From positions 1 to 33,625 of the forward strand of contig JAUIIB010000031.1 of assembly GCA_030431985.1 (NCBI GenBank): 33,625 nt of DNA. The letters run 5' to 3'. This document shows, one piece after another, positions 1 through 8,569 of this stretch; position 1 is the stretch's first letter; each line of letters opens with the position of its first letter. The translations under genes were made by a program, and so were the position numbers. The stretch is from Gammaproteobacteria bacterium (GTDB lineage: Bacteria > Pseudomonadota > Gammaproteobacteria > Burkholderiales > Nitrosomonadaceae). The notes under the pieces were generated by a model that saw only the letters and a program-made list of their open reading frames with translations, did no database searches and was not told the DNA's origin.

Positions 1-93
1 TCACTAAAATGGACTATGCCAATCCATAACTGGAAACAGGCGCTGAATAGATTTACAATCGAATTCGAAGACCGTTTGAAGGACTACACTTAA
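1..93 (+). pseudogene. IS256-family transposase, C-terminal end only (cut by window edge)
   Basis: The frame is open from base 1 and ends at TAA 91-93, giving the last 30 residues of a protein. The tail contains KWTMPIHNWKQALNRF and FEDRL, which matches the C-terminal end of IS256 (mutator-type, DDE) transposases, where a W-x-x-x-x-x-N-W-x-x-A-L-N pattern followed by a F-E-x-R-L stretch is typical. The rest lies outside the window, so it cannot be said whether the element is intact or a remnant; it is typed as a pseudogene only because it is incomplete here. A likely terminal inverted repeat follows directly, which supports a real insertion-sequence end rather than a host gene. Confidence 0.75.
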
Positions 94-96
94 CTC

Positions 97-128
97 AGAC
101 AGTTACACAGAAAACTTTACACTCTCTA
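97..128. repeat. Probable right terminal inverted repeat of the IS256-family element
   Basis: Just after the transposase stop the sequence reads GTTACACAGAAAACTTTACA and then CTCTC. On the other strand this becomes GAGAGTGTAAA...TTCTGTGTAAC, the usual look of IS256-family ends. The left end is outside the window, so the exact boundary and the target duplication cannot be checked. Confidence 0.5.
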
Positions 129-140
129 CTGCCATTATGT

Positions 141-1613
141 TTATTGGTGTTTAAGTTTCTCAAGTGGGTGCGGTTTTGCAATGCCGAAACCCTGTGCATA
201 GTCAATGCCGATATCCCGTAGTTGAACAATTGTTTCATCGTTTTCTACGAGTTCGGCTATCGTCTTAATATTCAATTTTCTTGCAATTTGATTGATGCCT
301 TTTGCGCGTTCCAATTCTTCATCGTCGTAAAGAATATTACAAACAATACCGCCATCAATTTTCAGGTGATCTACTTTTATTTTTTTAAGTAAATCCATTG
401 AAGCTGTACTTTGACCGAAACTGCACAGCGTAACTAAACATCCCAGCTCTCGGACTTTTTCTGTGAAAAAAGTTGTTGCAACCAAATTGGATTTTGCATC
501 AGATTCTTCAATTTCGAAACAAATCAATTGGGCTGGTATTTTAAATTGCTGTATTCTATTTTTAATAAATTCGATAATCGACTTATCACATAGTGTGTCC
601 CGTGCAACGTTCAAGCAGAATACTGATTTACCGTCTTGTGCGTGTGAAGCCATCCATTTGGCAATATAATTGATGACCCATCGATCCAGTTGCGGCATCA
701 TTTTAAGTTGATCTACTAAGGGCAAAAACGATCCCGGTGGCATTAGATTGCTTTCCTCTTCAGCCATGCGGATCAAAATTTCATAATGAACCGCTGCTGA
801 TGAATCTGGATCGAGTGAAATGATTTTCTGGCAGTAAAGATTGAATTCTCCCTCTTTAAGTGCTTTAACAATTCGTGATGCGGTAACTCCCGATTTAGAT
901 GAGTCGGTAATTGATTTAGCCGTTTGATTTGCAGATTTGTCATCCTGGACAGTTGTTTCTTTTTGGGTTTTGTTGTTATGTATGATGTGCTTTTTGTCTT
1001 GTTCGCTCGGGGTGTGCAAAGTGTAGAAACCAATTACTTTTCTATTATTGTCTAGATGAGGGATATATTGTTCGGTGAATATGTATGGAAATCCCTTTGT
1101 TGATCTCATGACACGCTCTTCATGGACTGTTTTTCCAGACATGATTTCTTGAATATGTTTTTTGATACTGGAGGAAAATTCTTCATTAGAAAATTCCTCT
1201 AGAAGTTTCCCGTCAATTTGATCAGGCTTTAATCCAAACCACTTTCGGAAAAGATGGTTGTGGTACCGGCAACGCTGATCATTATTGAAATAGGCGAGTA
1301 AGAGAGGTATGTTTTCATCAATAATCTGTGATTTTGCTTTAACTTCAGCGGTGGTTTTTTCTGCCCAAAGCCGATGCTTAATTTCATTGGATAATCTTTC
1401 TTTATTGGCCGTTGATTGGGAAGAATGATTGTAAATTTCTTTTTCCGCATGTAAAGCCTGGCCAAACATGAATAAGATGGTTGTGAATAATAAAACCCAT
1501 AACATTGTTACCCACATAGTTGCGATATCATCGAAATAGAACTCGATGATAACCAATGATGTTGCTATCAATAAAGCAGCGCTAGCGGATATGAGAGGTT
1601 TGATTCTTAACAT
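141..1613 (-). CDS. Membrane-anchored PAS-EAL protein with a degenerate, probably non-catalytic EAL domain
   Basis: A 490-residue protein with two hydrophobic segments (about 8-25 and 33-52), a short coiled linker, a PAS-like sensor region (about 98-205), a polar linker, and an EAL domain (about 245-485). EAL domains hydrolyse cyclic di-GMP using metal-binding acidic residues. Several family positions are kept: E278 in EIL (for EAL), N335, E367, K418 in LKID, E454/E457 in AELVE and Q474. The DDFG motif is CSFG at 397-400, so both metal-site aspartates are missing. This suggests a cyclic di-GMP binder or protein-interaction domain rather than a working phosphodiesterase. No GGDEF domain is present. 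The gene stands alone, tail-to-tail with the IS end and upstream of the RpfE-like gene on the same strand. The ATG start has only a weak Shine-Dalgarno. Confidence 0.85.
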   Translation of the reverse strand: MLRIKPLISASAALLIATSLVIIEFYFDDIATMWVTMLWVLLFTTILFMFGQALHAEKEIYNHSSQSTANKERLSNEIKHRLWAEKTTAEVKAKSQIIDENIPLLLAYFNNDQRCRYHNHLFRKWFGLKPDQIDGKLLEEFSNEEFSSSIKKHIQEIMSGKTVHEERVMRSTKGFPYIFTEQYIPHLDNNRKVIGFYTLHTPSEQDKKHIIHNNKTQKETTVQDDKSANQTAKSITDSSKSGVTASRIVKALKEGEFNLYCQKIISLDPDSSAAVHYEILIRMAEEESNLMPPGSFLPLVDQLKMMPQLDRWVINYIAKWMASHAQDGKSVFCLNVARDTLCDKSIIEFIKNRIQQFKIPAQLICFEIEESDAKSNLVATTFFTEKVRELGCLVTLCSFGQSTASMDLLKKIKVDHLKIDGGIVCNILYDDEELERAKGINQIARKLNIKTIAELVENDETIVQLRDIGIDYAQGFGIAKPHPLEKLKHQ

Positions 1614-1675
1614 AATCTATGCATGTTTTCATAAGCTATTTATCAGTAATGTATGTCGCTCATTCTAGAGCTATA

Positions 1676-2713
1676 TTAATTAACGGCATAATATGACAAA
1701 GGTTTTATTGTTATCCAAAATTTCCATAGGCTTTTATGCGTTATCACGAAGTCTTGATTAGAGTTTTTATTGGTTGTTGAAATTTTTAATTGATTAATTT
1801 GCTTGTTTTTTAATGCAGTATATATCGGCAAGAACCAAGTTTTTTCCAATGCCTTTAGATTTTCACGCCATAAATAGGCGTCATTGTATGTGTCCGCCGT
1901 TAATAGTGAGTCAAGTATAACGAACTGTTCACCGGAGTTGTTTTCTTGCAGCCAATGACTGGTATTGCTGGGTAATTTATTACGTGGTGTATGATTAAAC
2001 TGTGCAATAGCATTAGAGAAAGGTTCGTTGCTCCATAGGGTTGAATAGGGCGAGTCTGCAGGTTGAGGCAGGTTTCCGCCGCCCCAGAACCAAATGCTAT
2101 TGATTGTTATCTGGTTATTTGCTTCGCGTATTTGATTAAGGGGGTGGTTGTGTAAAAGCATTTGTATCTCATTGAAAAGGTTATGCCACTTCACACTATC
2201 CCTTCCGGTTGGTAGTCGACTATTAATATTTTGGCAGATTGCCGAATTTAGTGTGCTTGTTTGTATTTCAGGTTTGTTTGTTAGTCGGATATACCATCGG
2301 TGTGGATGAAATGGCATTAGTGTTAGTGAATCATCGTTTATATATTGGTTAATTGCGAGGGTATATTGCTGCGCTTCATCTTGGGTCAGTTCAAAAATAT
2401 GATTATCAGCCAACATAATGTGATTTTGTTCGATACGCAGGTGCACGGGATCGGCACGTAGCCAGTAATGCTCCACTTGTTTTTCCGAATCAGGGTTATC
2501 ACATAGTGACATAATTGGCGCAACAGGCCAGTCCAATTGTTTTTTAATGTTAAATGTTCGGCAGAGCCAGGCATTCATGTCTATGGCATTGGTGTGGGAT
2601 ATTGTGCTTTTAGCCAATAACGCTTCTAGCGATGGTAAATGAAGATCATCATAAATGGCTGGGGTTGTTGATTCGGACCAGAAGAGTGAAGGAATATAAA
2701 GATGTAAATTCAT
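1676..2713 (-). CDS. RpfE-like conserved protein (often annotated as a phosphoglycerate mutase-related regulator)
   Basis: A 345-residue soluble protein. It resembles the RpfE/PIRSF015283 group of beta- and gammaproteobacteria by the segments WLRADPVHL (84-92), LPTGRDSVKWHNLFNE (167-182) with a following LLHNHPLN, and IWFWGGG (207-213). Family members are sometimes labelled cofactor-independent phosphoglycerate mutase because of remote alkaline phosphatase superfamily similarity. The metal-binding Asp/Ser/His set of real mutases is not obvious here, so that label should not be taken as a function. No signal peptide or membrane segment is seen. It is divergent from the aspartic protease gene across 121 bases and codirectional with the EAL gene 62 bases downstream. 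Family assignment is by motif memory; the molecular role is unknown. Confidence 0.7.
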   Translation of the reverse strand: MNLHLYIPSLFWSESTTPAIYDDLHLPSLEALLAKSTISHTNAIDMNAWLCRTFNIKKQLDWPVAPIMSLCDNPDSEKQVEHYWLRADPVHLRIEQNHIMLADNHIFELTQDEAQQYTLAINQYINDDSLTLMPFHPHRWYIRLTNKPEIQTSTLNSAICQNINSRLPTGRDSVKWHNLFNEIQMLLHNHPLNQIREANNQITINSIWFWGGGNLPQPADSPYSTLWSNEPFSNAIAQFNHTPRNKLPSNTSHWLQENNSGEQFVILDSLLTADTYNDAYLWRENLKALEKTWFLPIYTALKNKQINQLKISTTNKNSNQDFVITHKSLWKFWITIKPLSYYAVN

Positions 2714-2754
2714 AGTATTTCAAACGAATTAGAATTCTGATAATTAGAATGTTT

Positions 2755-2760
2755 TATAAT
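2755..2760 (+). promoter_or_regulatory. Possible -10 element for the aspartic protease gene
   Basis: A perfect TATAAT lies 74 bases before the protease ATG. Seventeen bases upstream stands only GAATTC, a poor -35. Just upstream the 9-mer AATTAGAAT occurs twice (2728-2736 and 2742-2750), which could be an operator or simply AT-rich sequence. Confidence 0.3.
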
Positions 2761-2834
2761 AGCGTATAGAAAATTCAAATGCAGAAGTTAGTTTTTATGA
2801 CTGACTCGATGGTACTAAAAAATAAATGTAGTTT

Positions 2835-3314
2835 ATGGTGAAAGGATTTATCAGTATTCTGATAATCTGGGTGGCGATTTTTGCAGTTGTTTATCTTTAC
2901 TTTGAGACAAGACTGGGCTCAAGAGTGCAGGTATCGGATGCTTACTTGGAATATGGTGAAATTCAGATTCCAAGAGCCGGGGACGGTCACTTTTATGTGC
3001 AAGGTACTATAAATGGTTATCCGGTAAAATTTCTAGTTGATACAGGAGCCAGCGTTGTGTCAATTAGTAAGGAAGTTGCTCGGCGGGCGGCTTTGCCGAC
3101 TGGGAGGCCGGCAAATTTCACAACCGCGGGTGGTATTGTTCAGGGTGAGATAGTATTCGATCAAACGATCGACGCAGGCGGCATTACTGTGAGAGGCTTG
3201 CAGGTATCAGTAGGATTGTATGGTGATGTTGCCCTTCTCGGACAAAATTTTTTACGGAACATTGACGTTGTCCAAACGAATGATAGGATGGTGTTGCGGG
3301 TCAGGACTGAATAG
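2835..3314 (+). CDS. Membrane-anchored retropepsin-like aspartic protease (TIGR02281 / clan AA type)
   Basis: A 159-residue protein with one N-terminal hydrophobic anchor (about 4-22), then a single aspartic-protease lobe. The catalytic motif DTGAS is at 69-73, preceded by VKFLV. A second conserved element, LLGQNFL, sits near 134-140, equivalent to the G-x-x-F-L strand of retroviral-type proteases. Family members are single-lobe enzymes that should work as dimers, here facing the periplasm. Length and layout are typical of the family. It is a single-gene unit divergent from the RpfE-like gene. Substrates are unknown. Family call is firm; activity is inferred from the intact Asp-Thr-Gly. Confidence 0.85.
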   Translation: MVKGFISILIIWVAIFAVVYLYFETRLGSRVQVSDAYLEYGEIQIPRAGDGHFYVQGTINGYPVKFLVDTGASVVSISKEVARRAALPTGRPANFTTAGGIVQGEIVFDQTIDAGGITVRGLQVSVGLYGDVALLGQNFLRNIDVVQTNDRMVLRVRTE

Positions 3315-3386
3315 CTTTAGGGAATATCAGTGTAAAAGGAAAGTCGATGAATACGTGTGCAACAAGCTATAGGATTCTGAATTGTT

Positions 3387-3420
3387 GATAAATATTTGTT
3401 TTGTAAAATAATTATTTATC
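3387..3420. repeat. 8-bp inverted repeat upstream of icd
   Basis: GATAAATA (3387-3394) and its exact complement TATTTATC (3413-3420) flank 18 AT-rich bases that contain TAAAAT, a good -10 match, with TTGTTG 16 bases before it. This may be an operator over an icd promoter or an AT-rich hairpin ending the protease transcript. Confidence 0.25.
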
Positions 3421-3549
3421 GATGCAACCGGTGTTAATTGTTTTTAACGGTTATATCCCATGTGGTTGCTTTAAAAATTAGATATAAACTAAAAATGCCA
3501 TCAACTGTACAATCATATTCAAATAATAAATGACTCATTTGGAGATACG

Positions 3550-4800
3550 ATGTATCAGCATATAAAAATACCTAATAAAGGCGAAAAAATTCAAATTAAT
3601 AAAGATCTCACATTGAATGTGCCAAATAATCCAATTATTCCCTATATTGAAGGAGATGGTATCGGAGTAGATATAACACCGGTAATGCAAAAAGTTGTTG
3701 ATGCGGCTGTCGCCAAGGCTTATGGGGGGCAGCGTAAAATAGCATGGATGGAAATCTTTGCCGGGGAAAAATCAACTCGCGTTTATGGCAAAGACATCTG
3801 GCTTCCTGATGAAACGCTGGAAGTAGCAAAAGAGTTTGTTGTTTCGATTAAAGGCCCATTAACAACGCCTGTTGGTGGTGGAATTCGTTCTATAAATGTT
3901 GCTTTGCGACAGCAATTAGATCTTTATATTTGTTTAAGGCCTGTGAGATATTTTAAAGGTGTTCCAAGTCCACTGAAGAATCCTGAAAAAACAAATATGG
4001 TGATTTTTCGCGAAAATTCAGAGGATATTTATGCGGGAGTAGAGTGGGAAGCTGAGTCAGAGGAGTCTAAGACGATTATTAATTTTTTGACTCAGAAGAT
4101 GGGGGTAAAAAAGATTCGTTTCCCTAATACTTCTGGGATCGGTATAAAGCCGATTTCTAGAGAGGGTACCGAGCGTTTGGTAAGAAAAGCGATTCAATAT
4201 GCAATAGATAATCAACAAAAATCCGTTACCTTGGTACACAAGGGCAATATCATGAAGTTTACTGAGGGAGCATTCAAGAGTTGGGGTTACGAGCTGGCAG
4301 CGAGAGAGTTTGATGCTGAATTATTGGATGGCGGTCCTTGGATGAAATTGCCCGAGGAAAAAGGCGGTGTTGTGATAAAAGATGTCATTGCTGATGCATT
4401 TTTGCAGCAGATCTTGCTGCGGCCAGATGAGTATGATGTAGTGACGACGATGAACCTAAATGGTGATTATATTTCTGATGCTTTGGCAGCCCAGGTTGGT
4501 GGTATTGGTATCGCGCCAGGTGCTAACCTGAGCGATTCCGTGGCAATTTTTGAGGCAACGCATGGAACAGCGCCAAAGTATGCCGGTAAAGACCAAGTCA
4601 ATCCTGGGTCCATTATCTTGTCGGCTGAAATGATGTTGCGGCATTTAGGATGGATAGAGGCGGCGGAGATGATCATATGCGCGATGGAGAAAACAATCCA
4701 GGACAAGATCGTTACCTATGATTTCGCCCGATTGTTACCCGGCGCACAAAAAGTCAGCTGCTCAAGCTTTGGCGAGGCATTGATTAATCGACTGGATTAA
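3550..4800 (+). CDS. icd: NADP-dependent isocitrate dehydrogenase
   Basis: A 416-residue enzyme, the same length as E. coli Icd, that oxidatively decarboxylates isocitrate to 2-oxoglutarate in the citric acid cycle. Visible motifs are the substrate-binding loop [10 protein letters not shown] (105-114) with the serine equivalent to the phosphorylatable Ser113 of E. coli, the metal-binding stretch [17 protein letters not shown], and [13 protein letters not shown] (334-346). In the last, K343 and Y344 are the residues that select NADP over NAD. A good Shine-Dalgarno (GGAG, 3541-3544) sits just before the ATG. The gene is monocistronic, with 235 bases upstream and a convergent cold-shock gene downstream. 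In ammonia oxidisers this enzyme mainly feeds 2-oxoglutarate to biosynthesis. Confidence 0.96.
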   Translation: MYQHIKIPNKGEKIQINKDLTLNVPNNPIIPYIEGDGIGVDITPVMQKVVDAAVAKAYGGQRKIAWMEIFAGEKSTRVYGKDIWLPDETLEVAKEFVVSIKGPLTTPVGGGIRSINVALRQQLDLYICLRPVRYFKGVPSPLKNPEKTNMVIFRENSEDIYAGVEWEAESEESKTIINFLTQKMGVKKIRFPNTSGIGIKPISREGTERLVRKAIQYAIDNQQKSVTLVHKGNIMKFTEGAFKSWGYELAAREFDAELLDGGPWMKLPEEKGGVVIKDVIADAFLQQILLRPDEYDVVTTMNLNGDYISDALAAQVGGIGIAPGANLSDSVAIFEATHGTAPKYAGKDQVNPGSIILSAEMMLRHLGWIEAAEMIICAMEKTIQDKIVTYDFARLLPGAQKVSCSSFGEALINRLD

Positions 4801-4828
4801 CACGTTTCTTGCTTGGATGCCACTCACC

Positions 4829-4867
4829 AATACTCCCCAAGCTGACTAAATCAACTCGGGGAATATT
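4829..4867. terminator. Possible terminator hairpin between icd and the cold-shock gene
   Basis: AATACTCCCC (4829-4838) can pair with GGGGAATATT (4858-4867) with one mismatch, around a 19-base loop. It lies between convergent genes, where a shared terminator would be expected, but there is no immediate T-run; a run of T occurs about 30 bases later. Confidence 0.3.
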
Positions 4868-4935
4868 AGACTAAATTCTCTATCTAAGTGTCTTTTTTAT
4901 CATTGGCTTGTTAAGCAAGACACAAACCAATAGGG

Positions 4936-4989
4936 TTACATAACAAGGCTAAACGAATGATCTTAGATCTTGGTTACTTGGTTATGTAG
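4936..4989 (-). terminator. Imperfect inverted repeat at the 3' end of the cold-shock gene
   Basis: TTACATAACAAG (4936-4947) pairs with CTTGGTTATGTAG (4977-4989) through about 12 pairs with one bulged G and one G-T pair. The stem overlaps the stop codon on the minus strand. No clear T-run follows, so it may stabilise the 3' end rather than end transcription. Confidence 0.3.
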
Positions 4990-5188
4990 ATGAAGAGATG
5001 TTTGCAGCTTGTTTTCCTTTGGGACCCTGTGTAACATCAAAACTTACTTTCTGACCTTCTTTAAGGGTTTTAAACCCTGACATATTAATAGCTGAAAAGT
5101 GAGCGAACAAATCTTCACTGCCATCGTCAGGAGTAATAAAGCCAAAACCTTTTGAATCATTGAACCATTTTACTGTACCTGTTGCCAT
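4982..5188 (-). CDS. Cold-shock domain protein (CspA family)
   Basis: A 68-residue protein made of one cold-shock (OB-fold) domain that binds single-stranded RNA and DNA and melts RNA structure. RNP1 is KGFGFI (13-18). RNP2 is LFAHF (27-31) instead of the usual VFVHF. It opens with the typical [10 protein letters not shown]. The length is normal for the family. A clear Shine-Dalgarno (AGGAAG on the minus strand) precedes the ATG. The message should carry a leader of about 110 bases from the promoter at 5308-5336, and such leaders are often temperature-responsive in this family. The paralogue (CspA, CspD or other) cannot be told from sequence alone. Confidence 0.95.
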   Translation of the reverse strand: MATGTVKWFNDSKGFGFITPDDGSEDLFAHFSAINMSGFKTLKEGQKVSFDVTQGPKGKQAANISSST

Positions 5189-5307
5189 CTCTACTTCCTA
5201 TAATTTTTTAAGAAACTGGGCCGGAAACCCTAAACCTATTTGAATTTCAAGACCGCAAACGGCTCATCACGGTACCGTAGAGAACTTGAAGCCAAACACC
5301 AATTAAA

Positions 5308-5336
5308 TTTTTACGCAATTCCGGTGTTAAAGTCAA
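5308..5336 (-). promoter_or_regulatory. Sigma-70 type promoter for the cold-shock gene
   Basis: On the minus strand TTGACT (5331-5336) is followed after exactly 17 bases by TAAAAA (5308-5313). The predicted start is near 5300, giving an untranslated leader of about 110 bases that contains a GGGTTTCCGGCCC stretch able to fold. Spacing and strength make this one of the clearer promoters in the window. Confidence 0.6.
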
Positions 5337-5498
5337 GCAATTACAAAATTTTTATATATTTATGCTGGATTTGTTGTATTAAGTCACTTGAAAAAATTGT
5401 CATAATCGTCAACTATGTCAGATAAGAGCCAAAAATGGGTCGTTTATAGATATTGGCTGTTGAATGATTACTGATTAAAATTGTTAGGAAATTGCGTG

Positions 5499-5813
5499 AT
5501 GACGGAAAAAGATGTGGAAACCGTTATACTGACAGAAACAGAGGGGGAGAATGATGTTGGAATTCCTCCGATGTATAAGATTCTGCTGTTAAATGATGAC
5601 TTTACGCCGATGGACTTTGTTGTTGAAGTGTTGCGATTGTTTTTTTCAATGAGCCAAGAGCAGGCGATGCAAGTGATGTTGAAAGTTCATACTGAAGGCG
5701 CTGCGGTTTGTGGAGTCTATCCGAGCGATATTGCAAGCACTAAAGTTAATCAGGTTATCGAGTTTGCACGTAGTAATCAACATCCATTGAGATGTGTAAT
5801 GGAGGAAAATTAG
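5499..5813 (+). CDS. clpS: ATP-dependent Clp protease adaptor ClpS
   Basis: A 104-residue adaptor that binds proteins with N-degrons (bulky hydrophobic N-terminal residues) and hands them to ClpA-ClpP. The family signature [16 protein letters not shown] is present, containing the Asn-Asp pair of the binding pocket, followed by VMLKVHTEG with the conserved histidine. The first about 20 residues form the flexible tail expected to enter ClpA. ATG at 5499 is chosen because AGGAA (5486-5490) lies 8 bases upstream; an in-frame TTG at 5481 has no such site. The stop is 3 bases before clpA, so the two are surely cotranscribed. Confidence 0.96.
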   Translation: MTEKDVETVILTETEGENDVGIPPMYKILLLNDDFTPMDFVVEVLRLFFSMSQEQAMQVMLKVHTEGAAVCGVYPSDIASTKVNQVIEFARSNQHPLRCVMEEN

Positions 5814-5816
5814 AAG

Positions 5817-8093
5817 ATGATTGCTCCGGATTTAGAAGTTAGTTTACATATGGCTTTTGTCGAGTCTAGACAGAAGCGCCACGAATTTATAACGGTGGAG
5901 CATTTATTACTGGCCATGTTAGACAATGCAAGTGCAGCGGAGGTATTAAATGCGTGTCTAGTAGACCTGGAGGATTTGCGCGCAATTTTGCTAGAGCATA
6001 TTGCACGACATACGCCAATCATCGGTAGTGATTCAGAGGTTGATACACAGCCGACCTTAGGTTTTCAGAGGGTTATCCAAAGAGCTATTCTGCATGTGCA
6101 ATCGTCTGGTAAGAAGGAGGTGACTGGCGCAAATGTGCTTGTTGCGATATTCGGTGAAAAAGATTCACATGCTGTGTACTATCTCCAGCAAAGAGGCGTG
6201 ACACGGTTGGATGTAGTAAATTTCATATCGCATAATATCCGCAAAACACCACAGGACAGTGAGAGTAAGTCTGCGCATGAAAGTGAGCAGGAGCAGGGGG
6301 CGGGACAGCAGGAGCAAGGGCCGGCGAGTAACAATATGCTGGAAAATTATACAATAAATCTTAATGTGCTTGCGTTGACTAATAAAATAGATCCTCTGAT
6401 TGGGCGCGATCAGGAGATTGAACGTGTTATTCAGACCTTATGTCGCCGACGGAAAAATAATCCATTGCTAGTTGGTGAGGCGGGCGTTGGTAAAACAGCA
6501 ATTGCGGAGGGCCTAGCAAAAAGAATTGTTGATGGCGACGTTCCCGAGCTATTGATCGACCATCAAATCTATGCACTGGATATGGGGGCCCTTCTAGCTG
6601 GTACTAAATACCGTGGGGATTTCGAGCAGCGTTTAAAAGCCGTGCTTAAGCAGTTGACGGACAATAACGATACCATTCTTTTTGTCGATGAGATTCATAC
6701 TTTAATTGGCGCAGGAGCTGCGTCAGGTGGTGTTCTCGATGCGTCAAATTTATTGAAGCCTGTGCTGAGCTCTGGCCAGCTGAGGTGTATTGGTGCAACA
6801 ACTTATACTGAGTTTCGTGGAATCTTTGAAAAAGATCATGCGCTGTCAAGACGTTTTCAACAAATTGATATTCACGAGCCAAGTGTGGGTGACACCATTT
6901 CCATTTTGCGTGGATTGAAAACTCGTTATGAATCGCATCATGATGTCAGATATACGGTTAGTGCGTTAAGTGTGGCTGCCGAATTGTCGGAACGTTATAT
7001 CAATGACAGACATCTTCCCGATAAGGCTATCGATGTAATCGACGAAGCGGGCGCTATGCAGCGTATCTTGCCGAAATCAAAAAAAAGAAAAATCATCGGT
7101 AGAACTGAAATTGAAAATGTCGTGGCAAAAATGGCACGAATACCGCCTCAGAATATATCCAGAAATGATCGTAATCGGCTGAAGACACTCGAGCGTGATA
7201 TGAGAGCAATGGTGTTCGGGCAGGATCAGGCGATCGGCTCCTTGTGTGCAGCGATTAAAATGTCTCGAAGCGGTCTTGGAAATCCACGTAAACCGGTCGG
7301 TTCGTTTCTATTTTCGGGACCTACCGGTGTTGGTAAAACTGAGGTCGCTCGTCAGCTGGCATACACTCTGGGTATTCAATTGCATCGTTTTGATATGTCA
7401 GAGTACATGGAACGGCATGCTGTTTCACGTTTGATTGGCGCGCCACCCGGCTACGTTGGTTTCGATCAAGGCGGTCTGCTAACGGAAACGGTTGTCAAAC
7501 ATCCATATGCTGTATTGTTGCTGGATGAAATCGAAAAGGCTCATACGGATATTTTTAATATTCTACTACAGGTGCTGGATTACGGTACGTTGACGGATAA
7601 TAATGGTCGGAAGGCTGATTTTCGCAATGTTATCATTATTATGACGACAAATGCTGGCGCCGACTCATTGACCAAGACATCAATCGGTTTTACCAAATCT
7701 TCCCAAGCAGGAGATGAAATGGCTGAGATAAAGCGGATGTTTACGCCTGAATTCAGAAATCGTCTCGATGCTGTCATTTCTTTTTCTGCGCTGAATGAGG
7801 ATGTAATTTTACAGGTTACCGATAAATTTTTGATTCAGCTCGAAGCGCAGTTGCAGGAGAAAAAAGTTGAAGCGACTTTTACTGAAAGTCTGCGGCAATA
7901 TCTTGCAAAAAAAGGTTTCGATCCGCTTATGGGCGCGCGTCCCATGGAGCGTCTTATTCAAGATACTATTCGGAGTGCTTTGGCTGATGAACTACTGTTT
8001 GGGCGCTTAACCAATGGTGGAAAAGTAACCGTCGATATTGACAGTCACGATAACGTACAGCTTATTTTTGAAGAAGAAGCCGTCGAGGTTTAG
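5817..8093 (+). CDS. clpA: ATP-dependent Clp protease ATP-binding subunit ClpA
   Basis: A 758-residue AAA+ unfoldase, the normal length for ClpA, that unfolds substrates and feeds them to ClpP. In order: the Clp N domain (about 1-145), a Gln/Glu-rich linker (about 150-170), AAA module 1 with Walker A GEAGVGKT (220-227) and a following FVDEIH, and AAA module 2 with Walker A GPTGVGKT (501-508) and [10 protein letters not shown]. The ClpP-docking loop IGF is at 623-625, so it should couple to ClpP rather than act alone like ClpB. No long middle coiled coil is present, which excludes ClpB/ClpC. It follows clpS by 3 bases. The Shine-Dalgarno GGAGG lies within the clpS 3' end. Confidence 0.97.
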   Translation: MIAPDLEVSLHMAFVESRQKRHEFITVEHLLLAMLDNASAAEVLNACLVDLEDLRAILLEHIARHTPIIGSDSEVDTQPTLGFQRVIQRAILHVQSSGKKEVTGANVLVAIFGEKDSHAVYYLQQRGVTRLDVVNFISHNIRKTPQDSESKSAHESEQEQGAGQQEQGPASNNMLENYTINLNVLALTNKIDPLIGRDQEIERVIQTLCRRRKNNPLLVGEAGVGKTAIAEGLAKRIVDGDVPELLIDHQIYALDMGALLAGTKYRGDFEQRLKAVLKQLTDNNDTILFVDEIHTLIGAGAASGGVLDASNLLKPVLSSGQLRCIGATTYTEFRGIFEKDHALSRRFQQIDIHEPSVGDTISILRGLKTRYESHHDVRYTVSALSVAAELSERYINDRHLPDKAIDVIDEAGAMQRILPKSKKRKIIGRTEIENVVAKMARIPPQNISRNDRNRLKTLERDMRAMVFGQDQAIGSLCAAIKMSRSGLGNPRKPVGSFLFSGPTGVGKTEVARQLAYTLGIQLHRFDMSEYMERHAVSRLIGAPPGYVGFDQGGLLTETVVKHPYAVLLLDEIEKAHTDIFNILLQVLDYGTLTDNNGRKADFRNVIIIMTTNAGADSLTKTSIGFTKSSQAGDEMAEIKRMFTPEFRNRLDAVISFSALNEDVILQVTDKFLIQLEAQLQEKKVEATFTESLRQYLAKKGFDPLMGARPMERLIQDTIRSALADELLFGRLTNGGKVTVDIDSHDNVQLIFEEEAVEV

Positions 8094-8569
8094 CAGTTTA
8101 GAGATAAGAAAACTAGAACTGTAACTTGGAAAATTTAAACATAGAAACTGCGCTCTTAATTGAGTGTAGTAATATTTACTTTATATGAACAGCTTGTTTG
8201 TTGTATGAGAATGGCATGCGTTGACTTTTTATAAGCTGCTTGTCTCAGCAATGAAGTCATGCGATCAGTAACAATTATCGGTATTTTATTTGCAGTAATT
8301 TCAACCGCAATTTCTTGTTTCCCCTCGCATCGCATATATATTAATGCTTGTAACACTGTTCGATAACGCGCTGGTGTTATTCGGATTTGAGATAAATTGG
8401 ATTGCACACGCAGTTTAGTCAACATGTATTTTAGACTGACTTGCTGATCCATTTTGATAACATTGATTGGAACAAGCATCTTATCTTCTGTGCAAAGTGT
8501 TATTGGTGGTAATATATGTAGTTTAGCGGTTTGTTGAAGTTTTTAAAATTTTAAAGGTCTGATAACACA
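8094..8569. other. Gap between clpA and glyA
   Basis: These 476 bases carry no recognised gene on the plus strand. The only sizeable open frame is a minus-strand one at 8156-8479, listed separately as doubtful. No hairpin with a T-run was found after clpA and no confident glyA promoter; TAATAT stands in the AT-rich stretch upstream of glyA but lacks a good -35. Confidence 0.5.
8156..8479 (-). CDS. Doubtful hypothetical protein
   Basis: A 107-residue open frame with no family I recognise. It lies in the 476-base gap between clpA and glyA and does not overlap either. The product is basic with mixed hydrophobic and polar stretches and no signal peptide or membrane segment. In favour: it fills most of the gap, has a weak AGAAG before its ATG, and a TATATT element lies upstream on its strand. 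Against: open frames of this size arise by chance in such a gap, and it would run against both neighbours. An internal ATG at residue 10 is another possible start. Confidence 0.3.
   Translation of the reverse strand: MLVPINVIKMDQQVSLKYMLTKLRVQSNLSQIRITPARYRTVLQALIYMRCEGKQEIAVEITANKIPIIVTDRMTSLLRQAAYKKSTHAILIQQTSCSYKVNITTLN

Noticed and set aside
1676..2713. Real cofactor-independent phosphoglycerate mutase
   Set aside because: Length (345 residues) is far below the usual about 510 and the metal-binding motifs are not visible; RpfE-like is the safer call.
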